A stretch of DNA of 64,000 nucleotides from CAVXDY01 sp963760715 (GTDB taxonomy: Bacteria; Actinomycetota; Thermoleophilia; Miltoncostaeales; Miltoncostaeaceae): positions 248,001 through 312,000 of the forward strand of contig CAVXDY010000007.1 in assembly GCA_963760715.1 (NCBI GenBank). Direction: 5' to 3'. Numbering within the stretch: the first letter of the stretch is position 1; the number at the start of each line of letters is the position of its first letter. The notes beneath the pieces are model-generated. The model worked only from the letters and a program-made list of their open reading frames with translations. It did no database searches and was not told the DNA's origin. Of this stretch, positions 8,503-17,597 are shown in pieces. Both the position numbers and the translations under genes were made by a program.

Positions 8503-9354
8503 CTACGCGCCGGCCCCCTCGGCGAGCCCCGTCCGCCGGGCGGAGAGGGCCTCCGCCACCACCAGCCAGGCGCCGGCGAAGAAGCACGCGGCGCCGAGGA
8601 ACGTGAAGGCGTTCGTGGCCTCGGCGTCCACGATCTCGCCGGTGTCGGGGATGATGAACGAGGTGATGGCGGAGAGGCCGAAGAAGACCGAGCCCAGGAG
8701 GTTGAGGGAGGCGATCCGCCAGCCGCGGTCGCGGCGGTGGCCGCACCACCGCCGGTGGCAGACCTCCACGACCGCCAGGTAGCTGGCGATCAGGAAGCAC
8801 ACCGATCCGAGCGCGTCGGGCGCCCAGACGCGGCGGATCTGCTCCTGCGTGTCGAGGGCGTCGTTGAGGGCGGCGATCGTGGTGATGTTGAAGAAGAGGG
8901 TCCCGACGAACTGCACGGCGGTCACCCACCAGTCGAGGCGGTGCGGCTCCACGAGGTAGCTCGACGCGGGGCGCGGCGGCTCGGGGGCCGCCCGGTCCAC
9001 CGTGCGCTCCGCGCGCAGGGTCTGGATGTGCTGGAGCGCCGCCGCGCTGGTGAAGAACCCGGCCCCCACAACGAAGGTGATGCCCACCGCGGTGGGGTTC
9101 GCCCGCGACGCGAAGCCGGGCAGCGACGCCAGGGCGAAGCAGGCCGACCCGATCATGAACAGGACGCCGACCCACACCCCGAGCGCCGCCCCGTGGTGCC
9201 GCGGGCCGCGGCCCGTCCGGTGGCGCCGGGAGGTCCACTCGTGCCGGTGCCCGAGCGCGTCCTCGTAGACGGCGCGGGAGACGAACGGCCCCGCGCCGCA
9301 GGTCTCGACGATGCGCCAGTCCGCGGGGTGCGCCGCGAAGGGCCGCGAGCTCAC
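8503..9354 (-). CDS. Multi-pass membrane protein, YrhK-like segments
   Basis: The 283-residue protein has a soluble N-terminal region of about 60 residues, then five or six hydrophobic helices. The segments VGVLFMIGSACFALASL and LLGSVFFGLSAITSF, with FLGAACFFAGAWLVV, have the helix-G-S-x-x-F pattern of small YrhK-type membrane domains, and may be tandem copies. That assignment is tentative. No catalytic motif is visible. It lies 10 bp upstream of the FGE gene and 1 bp from the glutamate decarboxylase stop, in a three-gene reverse-strand run that could be read from the promoter in front of the decarboxylase. Confidence 0.55.
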   Translation of the reverse strand: MSSRPFAAHPADWRIVETCGAGPFVSRAVYEDALGHRHEWTSRRHRTGRGPRHHGAALGVWVGVLFMIGSACFALASLPGFASRANPTAVGITFVVGAGFFTSAAALQHIQTLRAERTVDRAAPEPPRPASSYLVEPHRLDWWVTAVQFVGTLFFNITTIAALNDALDTQEQIRRVWAPDALGSVCFLIASYLAVVEVCHRRWCGHRRDRGWRIASLNLLGSVFFGLSAITSFIIPDTGEIVDAEATNAFTFLGAACFFAGAWLVVAEALSARRTGLAEGAGA

Positions 9355-9355
9355 C

Positions 9356-10744
9356 CTATGTGTGGCTGAAGCCGCCGTCCTCGATCACGGAGGGCCTGCG
9401 GTCCGGCTCCTTGGCGAACCGGTCGAGCACCTCCTGGAAGTCGCTGAGCAGAAGGTCCGAGAGGTCCATGCTCAGGCCCTGCCGCACCACGATGCGGCAG
9501 ATGGCCATGTCGTCGAGGTGGGCCGGCAGCGTGTACGCGGGCACCTGCCACCCGTAGCGCCGCAGGGCGTCCGACAGCTCGAACAGGGTGAAGTTGGCGC
9601 CGTCCTCGAGCGACCACGACAGCAGCGGCAGGTCGGTGCCACGGGTGATCATCCGGAAGGGACCCATGTCCTCGATCCGGTCCGCGAGGTGCAGGGCGAC
9701 GTCCTGGGCTTCCTGCTGCACCCTGCGGTAGCCCTCCCGGCCGAGGCGCAGGAAGTTGTAGTACTGGCACACGACCTGGCTGCCGGGCCGCGAGAAGTTG
9801 ATCCCGAAGGTCGGCATCTCGCCGCCGAGGTAGTTGACCCGGAAGATCAGCTCCTCGGGCAGCTCCGCGGTGTCGCGCCACACGACCCAGCCCACCCCGA
9901 GGGGCGCGAGCCCGTACTTGTGCCCGGAGGTGTTGATGGACTTGACGCGCGGGAGCCGGAAGTCCCAGAGCAGGTCCGGCTGGATGAACGGCGCCACGAA
10001 GCCGCCGCTCGCCGCGTCGACGTGGATCGGGACGTCGAGGCCCGTCTCCTTCTGGAGCGCGTCCAGCGCGTCGCTGATCTCGGCGACCGGCTCGTACTCG
10101 CCGGTGAAGGTGGAGCCGAGGACCGGGACCACCCCGATGGTGTTCTCGTCGCACAGGGCGACCGCGCCGGCGGCGTTCATCGCGTAGCGCCCCTTGTCCA
10201 GCGGCACGAGGCGCTGCTCCACGTCCCAGTAGCGCGCGAACTTGTGCCAGCAGACCTGGACGTTGGCGCCCATGATGATGTTGGGCTTGTCGGTCGACTT
10301 CGCCTGCGCCCGCCGGCGGGCGCGCCACCGGCGCTGCAGGGCCATCCCTCCGAGCATGCAGGCCTCGCTGGACCCGGTCGTCGAGGTCCCGATGGCGTCG
10401 CTCTCGTCGGGGGCGTTCCAGAGGTCCGCGAGGATGTTCACGCAGCGCTGCTCGATCTCGGCCGTCTGCGGGTACTCGTCCTTGTCGATCAGGTTCTTGT
10501 CGCACGTCTCGGCCATCAGCAGACGGACCTCGGGCTCGAGCGAGGTCTGCGTGAAGGTCGCGAGGTTGAGCCGGGAGTTGCCCTCCACCATCAGCTCGTC
10601 CCGGATGAGCTCGTGGGCGTGGCGGGGGTCCCATTCGCCCTCGGGGATCCGGTACTTGGGCACCCGCTGCGACGGGTCGGCGGCGGCGTAGATATCGGCC
10701 TGCGCCGCGGCCTCGTGGGATTTCTTGACGCCGTGGACGGCCAT
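9356..10744 (-). CDS. gadB: Glutamate decarboxylase (PLP-dependent)
   Basis: The 462-residue protein matches bacterial glutamate decarboxylases in length (E. coli GadB is 466) and order. It turns glutamate into GABA and consumes a proton, a classic acid-stress function. The PLP lysine lies in SINTSGHKYGLAPLG at about residue 275; HVDAASGGFVAPF supplies the PLP-aspartate, and GTSTTGSSEACMLGG is the N-terminal cofactor region. GGAGG sits just before the double ATG, which favours the second ATG (10744). No glutamate/GABA antiporter gene is adjacent. Copy 4 of the repeated element faces this gene, 65 bp upstream. Confidence 0.92.
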   Translation of the reverse strand: MAVHGVKKSHEAAAQADIYAAADPSQRVPKYRIPEGEWDPRHAHELIRDELMVEGNSRLNLATFTQTSLEPEVRLLMAETCDKNLIDKDEYPQTAEIEQRCVNILADLWNAPDESDAIGTSTTGSSEACMLGGMALQRRWRARRRAQAKSTDKPNIIMGANVQVCWHKFARYWDVEQRLVPLDKGRYAMNAAGAVALCDENTIGVVPVLGSTFTGEYEPVAEISDALDALQKETGLDVPIHVDAASGGFVAPFIQPDLLWDFRLPRVKSINTSGHKYGLAPLGVGWVVWRDTAELPEELIFRVNYLGGEMPTFGINFSRPGSQVVCQYYNFLRLGREGYRRVQQEAQDVALHLADRIEDMGPFRMITRGTDLPLLSWSLEDGANFTLFELSDALRRYGWQVPAYTLPAHLDDMAICRIVVRQGLSMDLSDLLLSDFQEVLDRFAKEPDRRPSVIEDGGFSHT

Positions 10745-10790
10745 CATGCCTCCGGTTCGGGGTTGCGGCGCGCGGAGCACGGACGTTGGA

Positions 10791-10828
10791 CAGGACCGCT
10801 CGCGGCCGCATCGGCCGGATGGGATGAA
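10791..10828 (-). promoter_or_regulatory. 20-bp stress-type element, copy 4 (reverse, facing gadB)
   Basis: On the reverse strand TTCATCCCATCCGGCCGATG occupies 10828-10809. The downstream GCTT block is poor (GGTCCTGTCC). It is back-to-back with copy 3, so one 208-bp gap serves two divergent units. Confidence 0.6.
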
Positions 10829-10856
10829 CCCTTGCGCGCCGGGCTCGGTCCGCGAT

Positions 10857-10900
10857 TTCATCCCATAGGGGCGATGCCCGCTCCCCCCCGCGACCGCTTT
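10857..10900 (+). promoter_or_regulatory. 20-bp stress-type element, copy 3
   Basis: TTCATCCCATAGGGGCGATG at 10857-10876 is followed 19 nt later by GCTTTGATC (from 10896). The first credible start of the downstream membrane-protein gene is GTG 10953. Confidence 0.65.
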
Positions 10901-10952
10901 GATCGACCCTGCGGCCACTCCGGCCGCCGCGAGCAACCGGGAGGGCGGACGG

Positions 10953-12123
10953 GTGGCTGGTCCCGCGGACAAGGACGGTCGCAGCGCCGATTCGGAGGGC
11001 GCGGACTCCTGGCTCACGCCGCGCCGGCGCAAGGGCCTGGCCTACACGCTCATCGCCATCGCCTGCGTGCTGACGTTGGCGTCCTCACTCACCATCTGGG
11101 TGCAGCGGCAGCTGCTGGACACGAACCAGTGGGTCGACACGAGCAGCGAGCTCCTCCAGCAGCCGGCGGTGCGCGACGCGATCGCGACGCGCCTGGTTCG
11201 ACGGGGTCTTCGACGGGCCCCAGGTGCAGCAGAGGCTCGAGGGCCGCCTGCCGCCGCAGCTCGCGCCCCTCGCGGCGCCGATCGCGGGGGCATTGCGGAA
11301 CGTGGCCTTCGACTCCGCCGAGAGGCTCCTCGCGAGGCCGGCGGTCCAGACCCTCTGGGCGGACGTCAACCGCCGGGTCCACACGCGCCTGGTGGACGTT
11401 CTGGAGGGGAACCAGGGCGGCAGGGTCACCACCGCGAACGGCGAGGTCGTGCTCGACCTCACCCCCCTCATCATGCGCCTCGAGGACCAGCTCGGGGTCC
11501 AGACCAACCTGAGCCCGGACGCCGGGAAGATCACCATCATGACCTCCAAGCAGCTCGGCGCCGCGCAGGACGCCGTGAAGACGATCAAGGTCCTCTCGCC
11601 GTTCCTGGCGATCCTGGTGCTGGCGCTCCTGGTCATCGCGGTGTACCTCGCCCAGGGGTTCCGCCGGGAGGCCGTGCGAGCGGCGGCGGTCGGCATTCTC
11701 GTGGTGGGGCTCGTGCTCCTGCTGGTCCGGCGCCTGGCGGGCAACGCCGTCGTGGACGCGCTCACGTCCCCGTCCACCAAGTCCGCGGGGACGCAGGTGT
11801 GGCTCATCAGCACGAGCCTGCTGGGCGACCTGGCGCTGGGGCTGGTGGCGATCGCGATCGTGGGCCTGGTCTGGGCGTGGCTCTCCGGCTCCACGCGCCC
11901 GGCGGTGTGGCTGCGGCAGCGGCTCGCCCCGGCGATGGGGCAGCACCCGGCCGTGGTGTACGGCGTCGTCCTCGTCGTGGCCCTCCTCATCCTGTGGTGG
12001 GGGCCGACCGGCGCCCCGCGGCGCATCTGGGGGACGCTGGTGATCGTGGCGCTCATCGTGGCGGGCGTGGAGGCGCTCCGCCGCCAGATCATGCGCGAGC
12101 ACCCGCCGCCGGCCTCGTCGTGA
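10953..12123 (+). pseudogene. Multi-pass membrane protein with large extracytoplasmic loop, one frame shift at 11196
   Basis: The product is about 390 residues once one extra G at 11196 (CTG-G-TTCGAC) is ignored. Helix 1 (LAYTLIAIACVLTLASSLTIWV) is followed by a soluble region of about 150 residues with WVDTSSELLQQPAVRDAI and DLTPLIMRLEDQLG, then three or four helices. This shape is common in actinobacterial genomes, but I know no function for it. GTG 10953 is chosen for the GGGAGG 8 nt upstream; an earlier TTG at 10899 lies inside the presumed promoter. The stop overlaps the start of the next gene (GTGA), which supports translational coupling. Confidence 0.6.
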
Positions 12124-12791
12124 CCGGGAGCGCGGTGCCGCCGGGGGGCTCGTCCGGAACCGCCGGATCCGGCCCCTCGGTCCTCCGGGGTGCGGCGGGC
12201 CTCGTGGCCGATACGATCGAGTCGGCGCTCGCTGCCGGGCTGGAGTGTCTCCGCTCCCCCGCCGCGGAGCCTCCTCCGTCCCCGCCCGCACGAGGGCGCA
12301 CCGAGTGGGCCCGGCCGCGCGACCACGGCTCGCCACGGCAGGCTCTGCGCAGCGTCGGCCCGCCGCCCGCCCCCACGGCCTGGCGCGCCGCCGCCCGCCG
12401 CCGCGTCGAGGCGGCCGCCGACCTCGCCGAGTCGGTCGCGGCGCGGATCGCGAACGGCACGCTGGAGCGGCTGGATCTCAACGCGATCATCGACCGGGTC
12501 GACGTGGGGCGCGTGATCGACAAGGTGGACATCGAGGCGGTCCTCAACCGGGTGGACCTGAACGCTCTGCTCGGGAAGGTGGACCTCGACCCGCTCGTCC
12601 AGCGGCTCGACGTCGGGGCCCTCGCCAACGAGGCGATGGAGGGCATCGACATCGGCGAGGTGATCCGGGAGTTGACGGCGAGCATCGGCAGCGACACGGT
12701 TGACGCCGTCCGGGACCAGGCCATGCGCGCCGACGGCCTCGTGGCGCGGGTGGTGGACCGGGCGCTCCGGCGCCCCGCCGGCGCCGGTTGA
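12120..12791 (+). CDS. Repeat protein with tandem 9-residue DVxxLLxRV units
   Basis: The 223-residue product starts at GTG 12120, overlapping the previous stop. Its first half is Pro/Arg-rich and probably disordered. From about residue 120 it carries six tandem units: DLNAIIDRV, DVGRVIDKV, DIEAVLNRV, DLNALLGKV, DLDPLVQRL and DVGALANEA. Such repeats usually form the N-terminal part of actinobacterial RDD proteins, and an RDD domain follows immediately in the +1 frame (12799-13281). The two may be one protein split by an extra base near 12788, or a true split pair. The repeats probably make a short helical solenoid on the cytoplasmic side. Confidence 0.6.
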   Translation: MTGSAVPPGGSSGTAGSGPSVLRGAAGLVADTIESALAAGLECLRSPAAEPPPSPPARGRTEWARPRDHGSPRQALRSVGPPPAPTAWRAAARRRVEAAADLAESVAARIANGTLERLDLNAIIDRVDVGRVIDKVDIEAVLNRVDLNALLGKVDLDPLVQRLDVGALANEAMEGIDIGEVIRELTASIGSDTVDAVRDQAMRADGLVARVVDRALRRPAGAG

Positions 12792-12798
12792 GAAGGCC

Positions 12799-13281
12799 GT
12801 GACGGTAGGGACGTCTCGGGCCGGCCGGGCGGGCGTCGTGTCGCGCCTCCTGGCGCTGGTGATCGATCTCATCGTCGTCGTCCTGATCGACATGGTGCTC
12901 GTCGGGGGCGTGGCCGTCATCCGGGCGCTCTTCACCCAGAAGGTCCAGGTCGAGGTTCCGCCGCCGCCCTACGGATCCATCGTCGCCGCGCTCGTGCTCG
13001 CCTCCTACATGGTCCACGGGTGGACGCTGGGCGGCCGCACGCTCGGGATGATCTTCCTGGGCCTGCGCGTGCTGCGCGAGGACGGCGGCGACCTCAAGCT
13101 CCCGCGCGCCATCGTCCGCGCCCTGCTCTACTTCGTCTTCCCCCCCGGCATCCTCTGGGCGGCGGTCAGCTCCAAGAACGCGTCGATCCAGGATCTGATC
13201 GTCGACACCGCGGTCGTGTACGACCGGGGCCACGAGAAGCCCGCCAAGGAAAGCTCAGGAGCCGCCGCTCTCGTCCGGTGA
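12799..13281 (+). CDS. RDD-family membrane protein
   Basis: The 160-residue product is an RDD domain: three helices with the conserved Arg in the first (VVSRLLALVIDLIVVV), the WTLGGRTLGMIFLGLRV loop, and the final Asp-containing segment IQDLIVDTAVVY. RDD proteins are linked to ion transport and membrane homeostasis, but their biochemistry is largely open. GTG 12799 is the best start, although the frame is open further upstream and could fuse with the repeat protein. Its 3' end overlaps the convergent holin-phosphatase gene by 27 bp. Confidence 0.75.
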   Translation: MTVGTSRAGRAGVVSRLLALVIDLIVVVLIDMVLVGGVAVIRALFTQKVQVEVPPPPYGSIVAALVLASYMVHGWTLGGRTLGMIFLGLRVLREDGGDLKLPRAIVRALLYFVFPPGILWAAVSSKNASIQDLIVDTAVVYDRGHEKPAKESSGAAALVR

Positions 13282-15366
13282 CGCGGCGCCCGGGGCGGAG
13301 TCCTGGCCCACGCCGACGAGCCACGACTTCATCAGGCGGTGCATGGCCTCCGCGCCGACGATCGGCTCGTCGGGCACCTCGAAGTCGCGCGGGACCAGAG
13401 CGAACGGGTGCGACTGGGTGCCGCCCATGCCGCCGTGCGAGCCCACGAACTCCTCGAACGCGGGCACCATCCCGCGCTCGGGGTCGTAGGCGGCGTTGAT
13501 CATCAGGTCCGCGACGTGCGGGAAGCCGTCGGTGCGCCGCACGTGCCGCAGGGCGTTGGGCCCGTAGTCGGCGAGCGGGTTCTCCCCCTCGACGCGCTCG
13601 TCGTCGAGGAAGAGGGTGCCCTTCGCGCTCATCACCATCGACCCGTCGGCCTCCGAGCGCACGAGCAGGAAGCCGATGTCCGGGTGCTCCAGCAGCCCCG
13701 GGACGAGCCGCGGGTGGCGGCGGTTGATCGCCTCGAGGCTCGCCCGGCCGGGCTCCTTCGTGAGGTAGACCAGCCCGAGGCAGCCCGAGGCCATGATCAG
13801 CACCTCGGGGACCGGAGGGGCCTCGCGCCGGCTCCGCAGGAGCCGGCGCCGCTTCTTGGCCTCCGGCCCCACCGCGACCGCGCCCTCGTCCATCTTGCCC
13901 TGGGTCGCCTTGCGCAGCGCCTTCGCCGTGTGGCCGTCGGAGGCGGACGCCTCGGTCACCGACGCGCCGAGCATGCCCCACCCCTCGTCGCCCTGGGAGG
14001 AGGCCTCGACGGTTGCCTCATCGGTCAGCCGGTCCACCAGGTCCTCGAGGCTCTCCCCGGAGCGCTGGCGGAAGGGCGTGCCGTCGGTCTGGCCGTGGTC
14101 GGAGAGCACGACGAGCTCGTAGGGCCGGGGCGCGTCGCCGGTGGCCAGCTCGAGCCGGCGGAACTGCTGGTCGAGCTGCTCCAGGGCCCGCAGGGTCTCC
14201 GGGCGCTCGATGCCGGAGTGGTGGGCGATCTCGTCGTAGCCGACGAAGGTCGAGTAGCCCACCGGCCGGCCCGCGTAGACGTCCGAGAGCAGCGCCGTCA
14301 CGGCGAGATCGCGCTGGATCACGGTCGTCCACGCGCGCACCAGCGGATAGAGCCCGCCGCGGTGGACGCGCGGGCGCACGTCCCGGCGGCGCACGCTGAT
14401 CGACGCCCACTTCTCGCGGATCATGTCGTTCACCGTCAGCACGATCGTCCGCGTGAGCGAGTAGGGGTTCGCGAAGTAGGCGTAGTAGTCGTGACCCACC
14501 TTCCCGCGCCCGCGCTCGGTGACGTTGCTGAGGGTCAGCAGGGTGTGGGGGGCGTCCCCCGAGAACATGTTGGCCCGGCTCACCCCGTCGCCGGCCAGCA
14601 GGCCGTTGCCGTCGCTGATGCGCCGCTGGATCTCGGTGGTGTCCTTCGGGTGGTTGGAGACCATGGCCACGCCGCGCTCCTTCTCGAACCAGCGGAAGGC
14701 CGGCATGTCCTCGTTGGTGCCGTGCAGGAGCCCGGCCTGGCTGGCGCCGGTCTGGCTCGACCAGTCGCACTCCCAGGGCAGGAGGCGGTGGGTGCCCTCC
14801 TCGAGCCACCGGGTGAGGTTGGGCACGTGCCCGTTGCGCATCGCCCGCTGGAGCACGTCGTGGGCCAGGCCGTCGATCTCGAGGAAGAGCACTCCGGGCA
14901 CGTCGGTGGGAGCGACGCCCTCCTCGCGGGCCGACTTCCGGACGACGTTCTTCCAGTAGAGGTTGTCGTCGTCGATGCCGAGGAGCGTCGTCCCGATGAT
15001 GTTCACCACGGTCACAACGATGCTGAGCAGGATCCCCCAGCCGATCCCGTCGACCCGGAAGTCGGGGCTGATCTGCCCCGCGAGCCAGATCATCGCCCCG
15101 CTCAGCACCAGGCTGCCGAGGCCCAGGGTCAGGGCGCTGATGGGCAGCACGAGGCGCGCGAGCGTGGGGTACAACAGGGCGTTCAGCAGCGCGATCAGCA
15201 GGACCCCGATCAGGGCGCCGGGTCCCTCGAGCCCGATCCCGGGGAGGATCAGCGACCCGATGTAGACCCCGAAGGCGTTGATGGCCAGGAGGATCAGGGC
15301 GCGCCCCACCAGGCGCGGCCAGCGCGGCCGCTGGCCGCCCGGCGGCCCCGGGTCGCCCGGCGTCAC
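13255..15366 (-). CDS. Phage-holin-like membrane domain fused to alkaline-phosphatase-like domain
   Basis: The 703-residue protein starts with four helices (about residues 18-125) of the mycobacterial four-TM holin type: ILLAINAFGVYIGSLILPGI, LIGVLLIALLNALLYP, LGLGSLVLSGAMIWL, GWGILLSIVVTVVNIIG. A long alkaline-phosphatase-superfamily domain follows. Visible metal or nucleophile-type motifs are FLEIDGLAHDVL, WSSQTGASQAG, TFVGYDEIAHHSG and VVLSDHGQTDGT, and these suggest a type I phosphodiesterase or phosphatase. I have seen this fusion in actinobacteria, where the holin part is likely just an anchor. The stop of this gene lies past the RDD stop, so the two genes overlap tail to tail. The next reverse gene upstream overlaps by 4 bp. 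Confidence 0.8.
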   Translation of the reverse strand: MTPGDPGPPGGQRPRWPRLVGRALILLAINAFGVYIGSLILPGIGLEGPGALIGVLLIALLNALLYPTLARLVLPISALTLGLGSLVLSGAMIWLAGQISPDFRVDGIGWGILLSIVVTVVNIIGTTLLGIDDDNLYWKNVVRKSAREEGVAPTDVPGVLFLEIDGLAHDVLQRAMRNGHVPNLTRWLEEGTHRLLPWECDWSSQTGASQAGLLHGTNEDMPAFRWFEKERGVAMVSNHPKDTTEIQRRISDGNGLLAGDGVSRANMFSGDAPHTLLTLSNVTERGRGKVGHDYYAYFANPYSLTRTIVLTVNDMIREKWASISVRRRDVRPRVHRGGLYPLVRAWTTVIQRDLAVTALLSDVYAGRPVGYSTFVGYDEIAHHSGIERPETLRALEQLDQQFRRLELATGDAPRPYELVVLSDHGQTDGTPFRQRSGESLEDLVDRLTDEATVEASSQGDEGWGMLGASVTEASASDGHTAKALRKATQGKMDEGAVAVGPEAKKRRRLLRSRREAPPVPEVLIMASGCLGLVYLTKEPGRASLEAINRRHPRLVPGLLEHPDIGFLLVRSEADGSMVMSAKGTLFLDDERVEGENPLADYGPNALRHVRRTDGFPHVADLMINAAYDPERGMVPAFEEFVGSHGGMGGTQSHPFALVPRDFEVPDEPIVGAEAMHRLMKSWLVGVGQDSAPGAASPDESGGS

Positions 15367-16132
15367 GCCGGCACCATCCCCGTGGACCCGCCCGGCGCCA
15401 GCACGCGCACCTGCACGCCGGGCGCCAGCCGGCGCGCGGCGCGCACGAAGTCGTGCGGCGGGCGCGCGAGGAACGACCTCCGGAACGCCCTCAACATCAC
15501 GGCCGGGGCGTAGGTGCCCCAGTGGATCGGGATGGCCAGCCGGGGCCGCAGCATCACGAGCGCCTCGGCCGCCCGGAGCGGATCGAGGTGGCCGGCGCCG
15601 AGCGTCGGGCCCCAGCCCCAGATGGGCAGGAGGGCCACGTCCAGGCCGGGGGCGATGTCCGCCATTCCCGGGAAGAGGTCGGTGTCACCGGCGAAGTACA
15701 CCGTGCGCGAGCCCGAGACGACGTAGCCCAGCGCGGCGGCGGGGGGCGACCCGGGGCCGCGCCGGCCCTCGTGCTCGGCGTGGACCGCGCGCACCTCCAG
15801 CGCGCCGACTCGCGACCGGCGCCCGGGCGCCATCTCGATCACCTCCGCGGCCCCCGCCCGGGCGAGCAGCGCCGCCGAGCCGGCGGGCGCCAGCACCAGC
15901 CGGCCGCGCGCGACCCGGCGCAGGGAGGGCAGATGGGCGTGGTCGCGATGCAGGTGCGACAGCAGCACGGCGTTGACGCCCGCGGGGTCCGCGGGCTTGG
16001 GCACCACCCGCCGCAGGTGCGCGACGCGGGCCGCCAGGAGCGGATCGGTGAGCAGCCGGACGCCGTCCAGGTCGACCAGGACGCTCGAATGGCCCAGCCA
16101 GGTGATGCGGCCGGATCCCCGGCCGCCGTCAT
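15363..16132 (-). pseudogene. Metallo-beta-lactamase-fold hydrolase (UlaG-like), start region shifted
   Basis: The frame read upstream from the stop at 15363 gives a complete MBL core: ITWLGHSSVLVDLDGVRLLTDP, LLSHLHRDHAHLP (HxHxDH), VYFAGDTDLF and LPIHWGTYAP-type final histidine. This matches UlaG/YtnP-like Zn hydrolases. The frame has no ATG, GTG or TTG before the first strand. Adding one G to the GGGG at about 16117-16120 would join it to ATG 16132, so one base is probably missing. The 3' end overlaps the holin-phosphatase start (ATGA), indicating coupling. Copy 5 of the repeated element lies upstream. Confidence 0.75.
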
Positions 16133-16263
16133 CGCCGGCGCCCGTCAGGACGGCGGGCCGTGGCCGGGCGCCGGTGTGCCTGATCCGAACCTCCGCCGTC
16201 CTTCACGCCGCACCCCCGAGCTCCCCGCCGGCGGGTCTGCGCGGCGTCCGTGCCATGACAGCG

Positions 16264-16301
16264 CCCGGGAACGGCCCGCCGCATCGTCCACTTGGGATGA
16301 A
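16264..16301 (-). promoter_or_regulatory. 20-bp stress-type element, copy 5 (reverse, facing MBL/holin-phosphatase)
   Basis: The reverse strand reads TTCATCCCAAGTGGACGATG at 16301-16282, followed by a GGGCGCTGTCAT block. Its first gene would be the MBL hydrolase, with the holin-phosphatase second. Confidence 0.55.
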
Positions 16302-16322
16302 CCCCGGGCGCTCGGGCGCGCA

Positions 16323-17537
16323 TCAGCCCGTCGTGGGCTGCTCGGCCTCGGCGCCCTCGAGCCCCGGGCGCGGGGAGGCGCGCACGTCCTCCCGCGCCCT
16401 CGCGAGGTCGCGGCTCACGTGCACGGCCGCGGACGCCAGCGGCGCGGCGAGGATCATCCCGACCATGCCGAAGAGGCACCCGCCTCCGATGGTGAGCACC
16501 AGGACGGCGAGTGGGTTCAGATCGAGGGTCGCGCCGAACGCCACTGGCTGGACCATGTTCTGGAGCAGCCCGTTCGCGAGCACCACGATCACGATCATGA
16601 TCAGCGCGTCCGTCGTCCCCTGGGAGCCGAGGGTCAGGAGGACCGCGAACGCGCCCGAGACGAAGGCGCCCACGAACGGCACGTAGGCCGCGGCGAAGGT
16701 GACGATCCCGATCGTGCCGGCCAGCGGCACGCCCAGGATCAGCGCGCCCAGCCACACCACGACGCCGTTGAACGCCGCGACGATCGTGACCCCGAGGAAG
16801 TAGTGCCGCAGCGACTCGACCACCCGTCCCGTGATGACGTCCGCCAGCGGGACCGGGACGCCCAGGTGGCGGTTCGCCCAGCGCCGGATGGTGGGCCCGT
16901 CCTTCAGCAGGAAGAAGAGGCTGAAGGCGGTGAAGGAGAGGAAGAAGGCGAGCGAGGTGAGCTCGTCGATCCCGTTCGAGACCCCCTGGAGCAGGGCCCC
17001 GCCGGACGATGTCACCGCGCTGGAGACGTCCTGCTTGGCGCCCGCGGTGCCGGCGCTGCCGCTGCCGGCGTCGTTCAGCCAGCCCTCGATGGTGTCGAGG
17101 GCGTGCGAGGCGGAGGCCTCGATCTCGGACGACTGCGCCACGATGCCGCCCAGGACCAAGGCGATCACCAGCACGGCCACCGCCACCAGCCCGAGCAGGA
17201 TCAGCGCGGCGCCGCCGACGCGCGGCACCCCGCGCCGCTGGAGGGCGGCCACGCCCGGCGACGCCACGGCCGCGATGACCCCGCCGGCGACGACCGGGAC
17301 CACGATCGTGGCGGTGAGGCCGAGGATCCAGACGAGTCCCACGAGCAGGACGGCGATGCCCACGAGGAGCCAGGCCTGGATCCCCAGCCGCCGCAGCCAC
17401 ACCGGCGCCTCGAAGAGGTTGGCGAGCTGCTCACGGTCGATGGCGGGCTCCGCGTCGTCCGCGTCGGCCTCCGCGGCCTCGCCGGCGGGCGCGGGCGTCG
17501 CGGCGTCCCCGTGTCGCCTCCAGCGGCTGAAGCTCAC
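16323..17537 (-). CDS. AI-2E family permease (TqsA/PerM type)
   Basis: The 404-residue protein has the AI-2E transporter pattern: paired N-terminal helices, a long soluble middle (about 120-200), then five helices. Diagnostic stretches include GVVVWLGALILGVPLAGTIG, AAYVPFVGAFVSG and NGLLQNMVQPVAFGATLDLNPLAVL. The family exports autoinducer-2 in E. coli, but many members, including Na+/H+ antiporters, do other jobs. The ATG at 17537 gives a 70-residue charged lead before helix 1. It is the first gene downstream of the gap after the MalT-like regulator and appears to be its own unit. Confidence 0.85.
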   Translation of the reverse strand: MSFSRWRRHGDAATPAPAGEAAEADADDAEPAIDREQLANLFEAPVWLRRLGIQAWLLVGIAVLLVGLVWILGLTATIVVPVVAGGVIAAVASPGVAALQRRGVPRVGGAALILLGLVAVAVLVIALVLGGIVAQSSEIEASASHALDTIEGWLNDAGSGSAGTAGAKQDVSSAVTSSGGALLQGVSNGIDELTSLAFFLSFTAFSLFFLLKDGPTIRRWANRHLGVPVPLADVITGRVVESLRHYFLGVTIVAAFNGVVVWLGALILGVPLAGTIGIVTFAAAYVPFVGAFVSGAFAVLLTLGSQGTTDALIMIVIVVLANGLLQNMVQPVAFGATLDLNPLAVLVLTIGGGCLFGMVGMILAAPLASAAVHVSRDLARAREDVRASPRPGLEGAEAEQPTTG

Positions 17538-17597
17538 CGCGTCACCGTCCGCGTCGGAATTGCCGCCGCGACGCTACCAGCCGCCACGCCCGTGCGG

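Noticed and set aside
10899..10953. TTG start at 10899 for the membrane protein
   Set aside because: It lies within the GCTTTGATC block of element copy 3, and GTG 10953 has a proper ribosome site.
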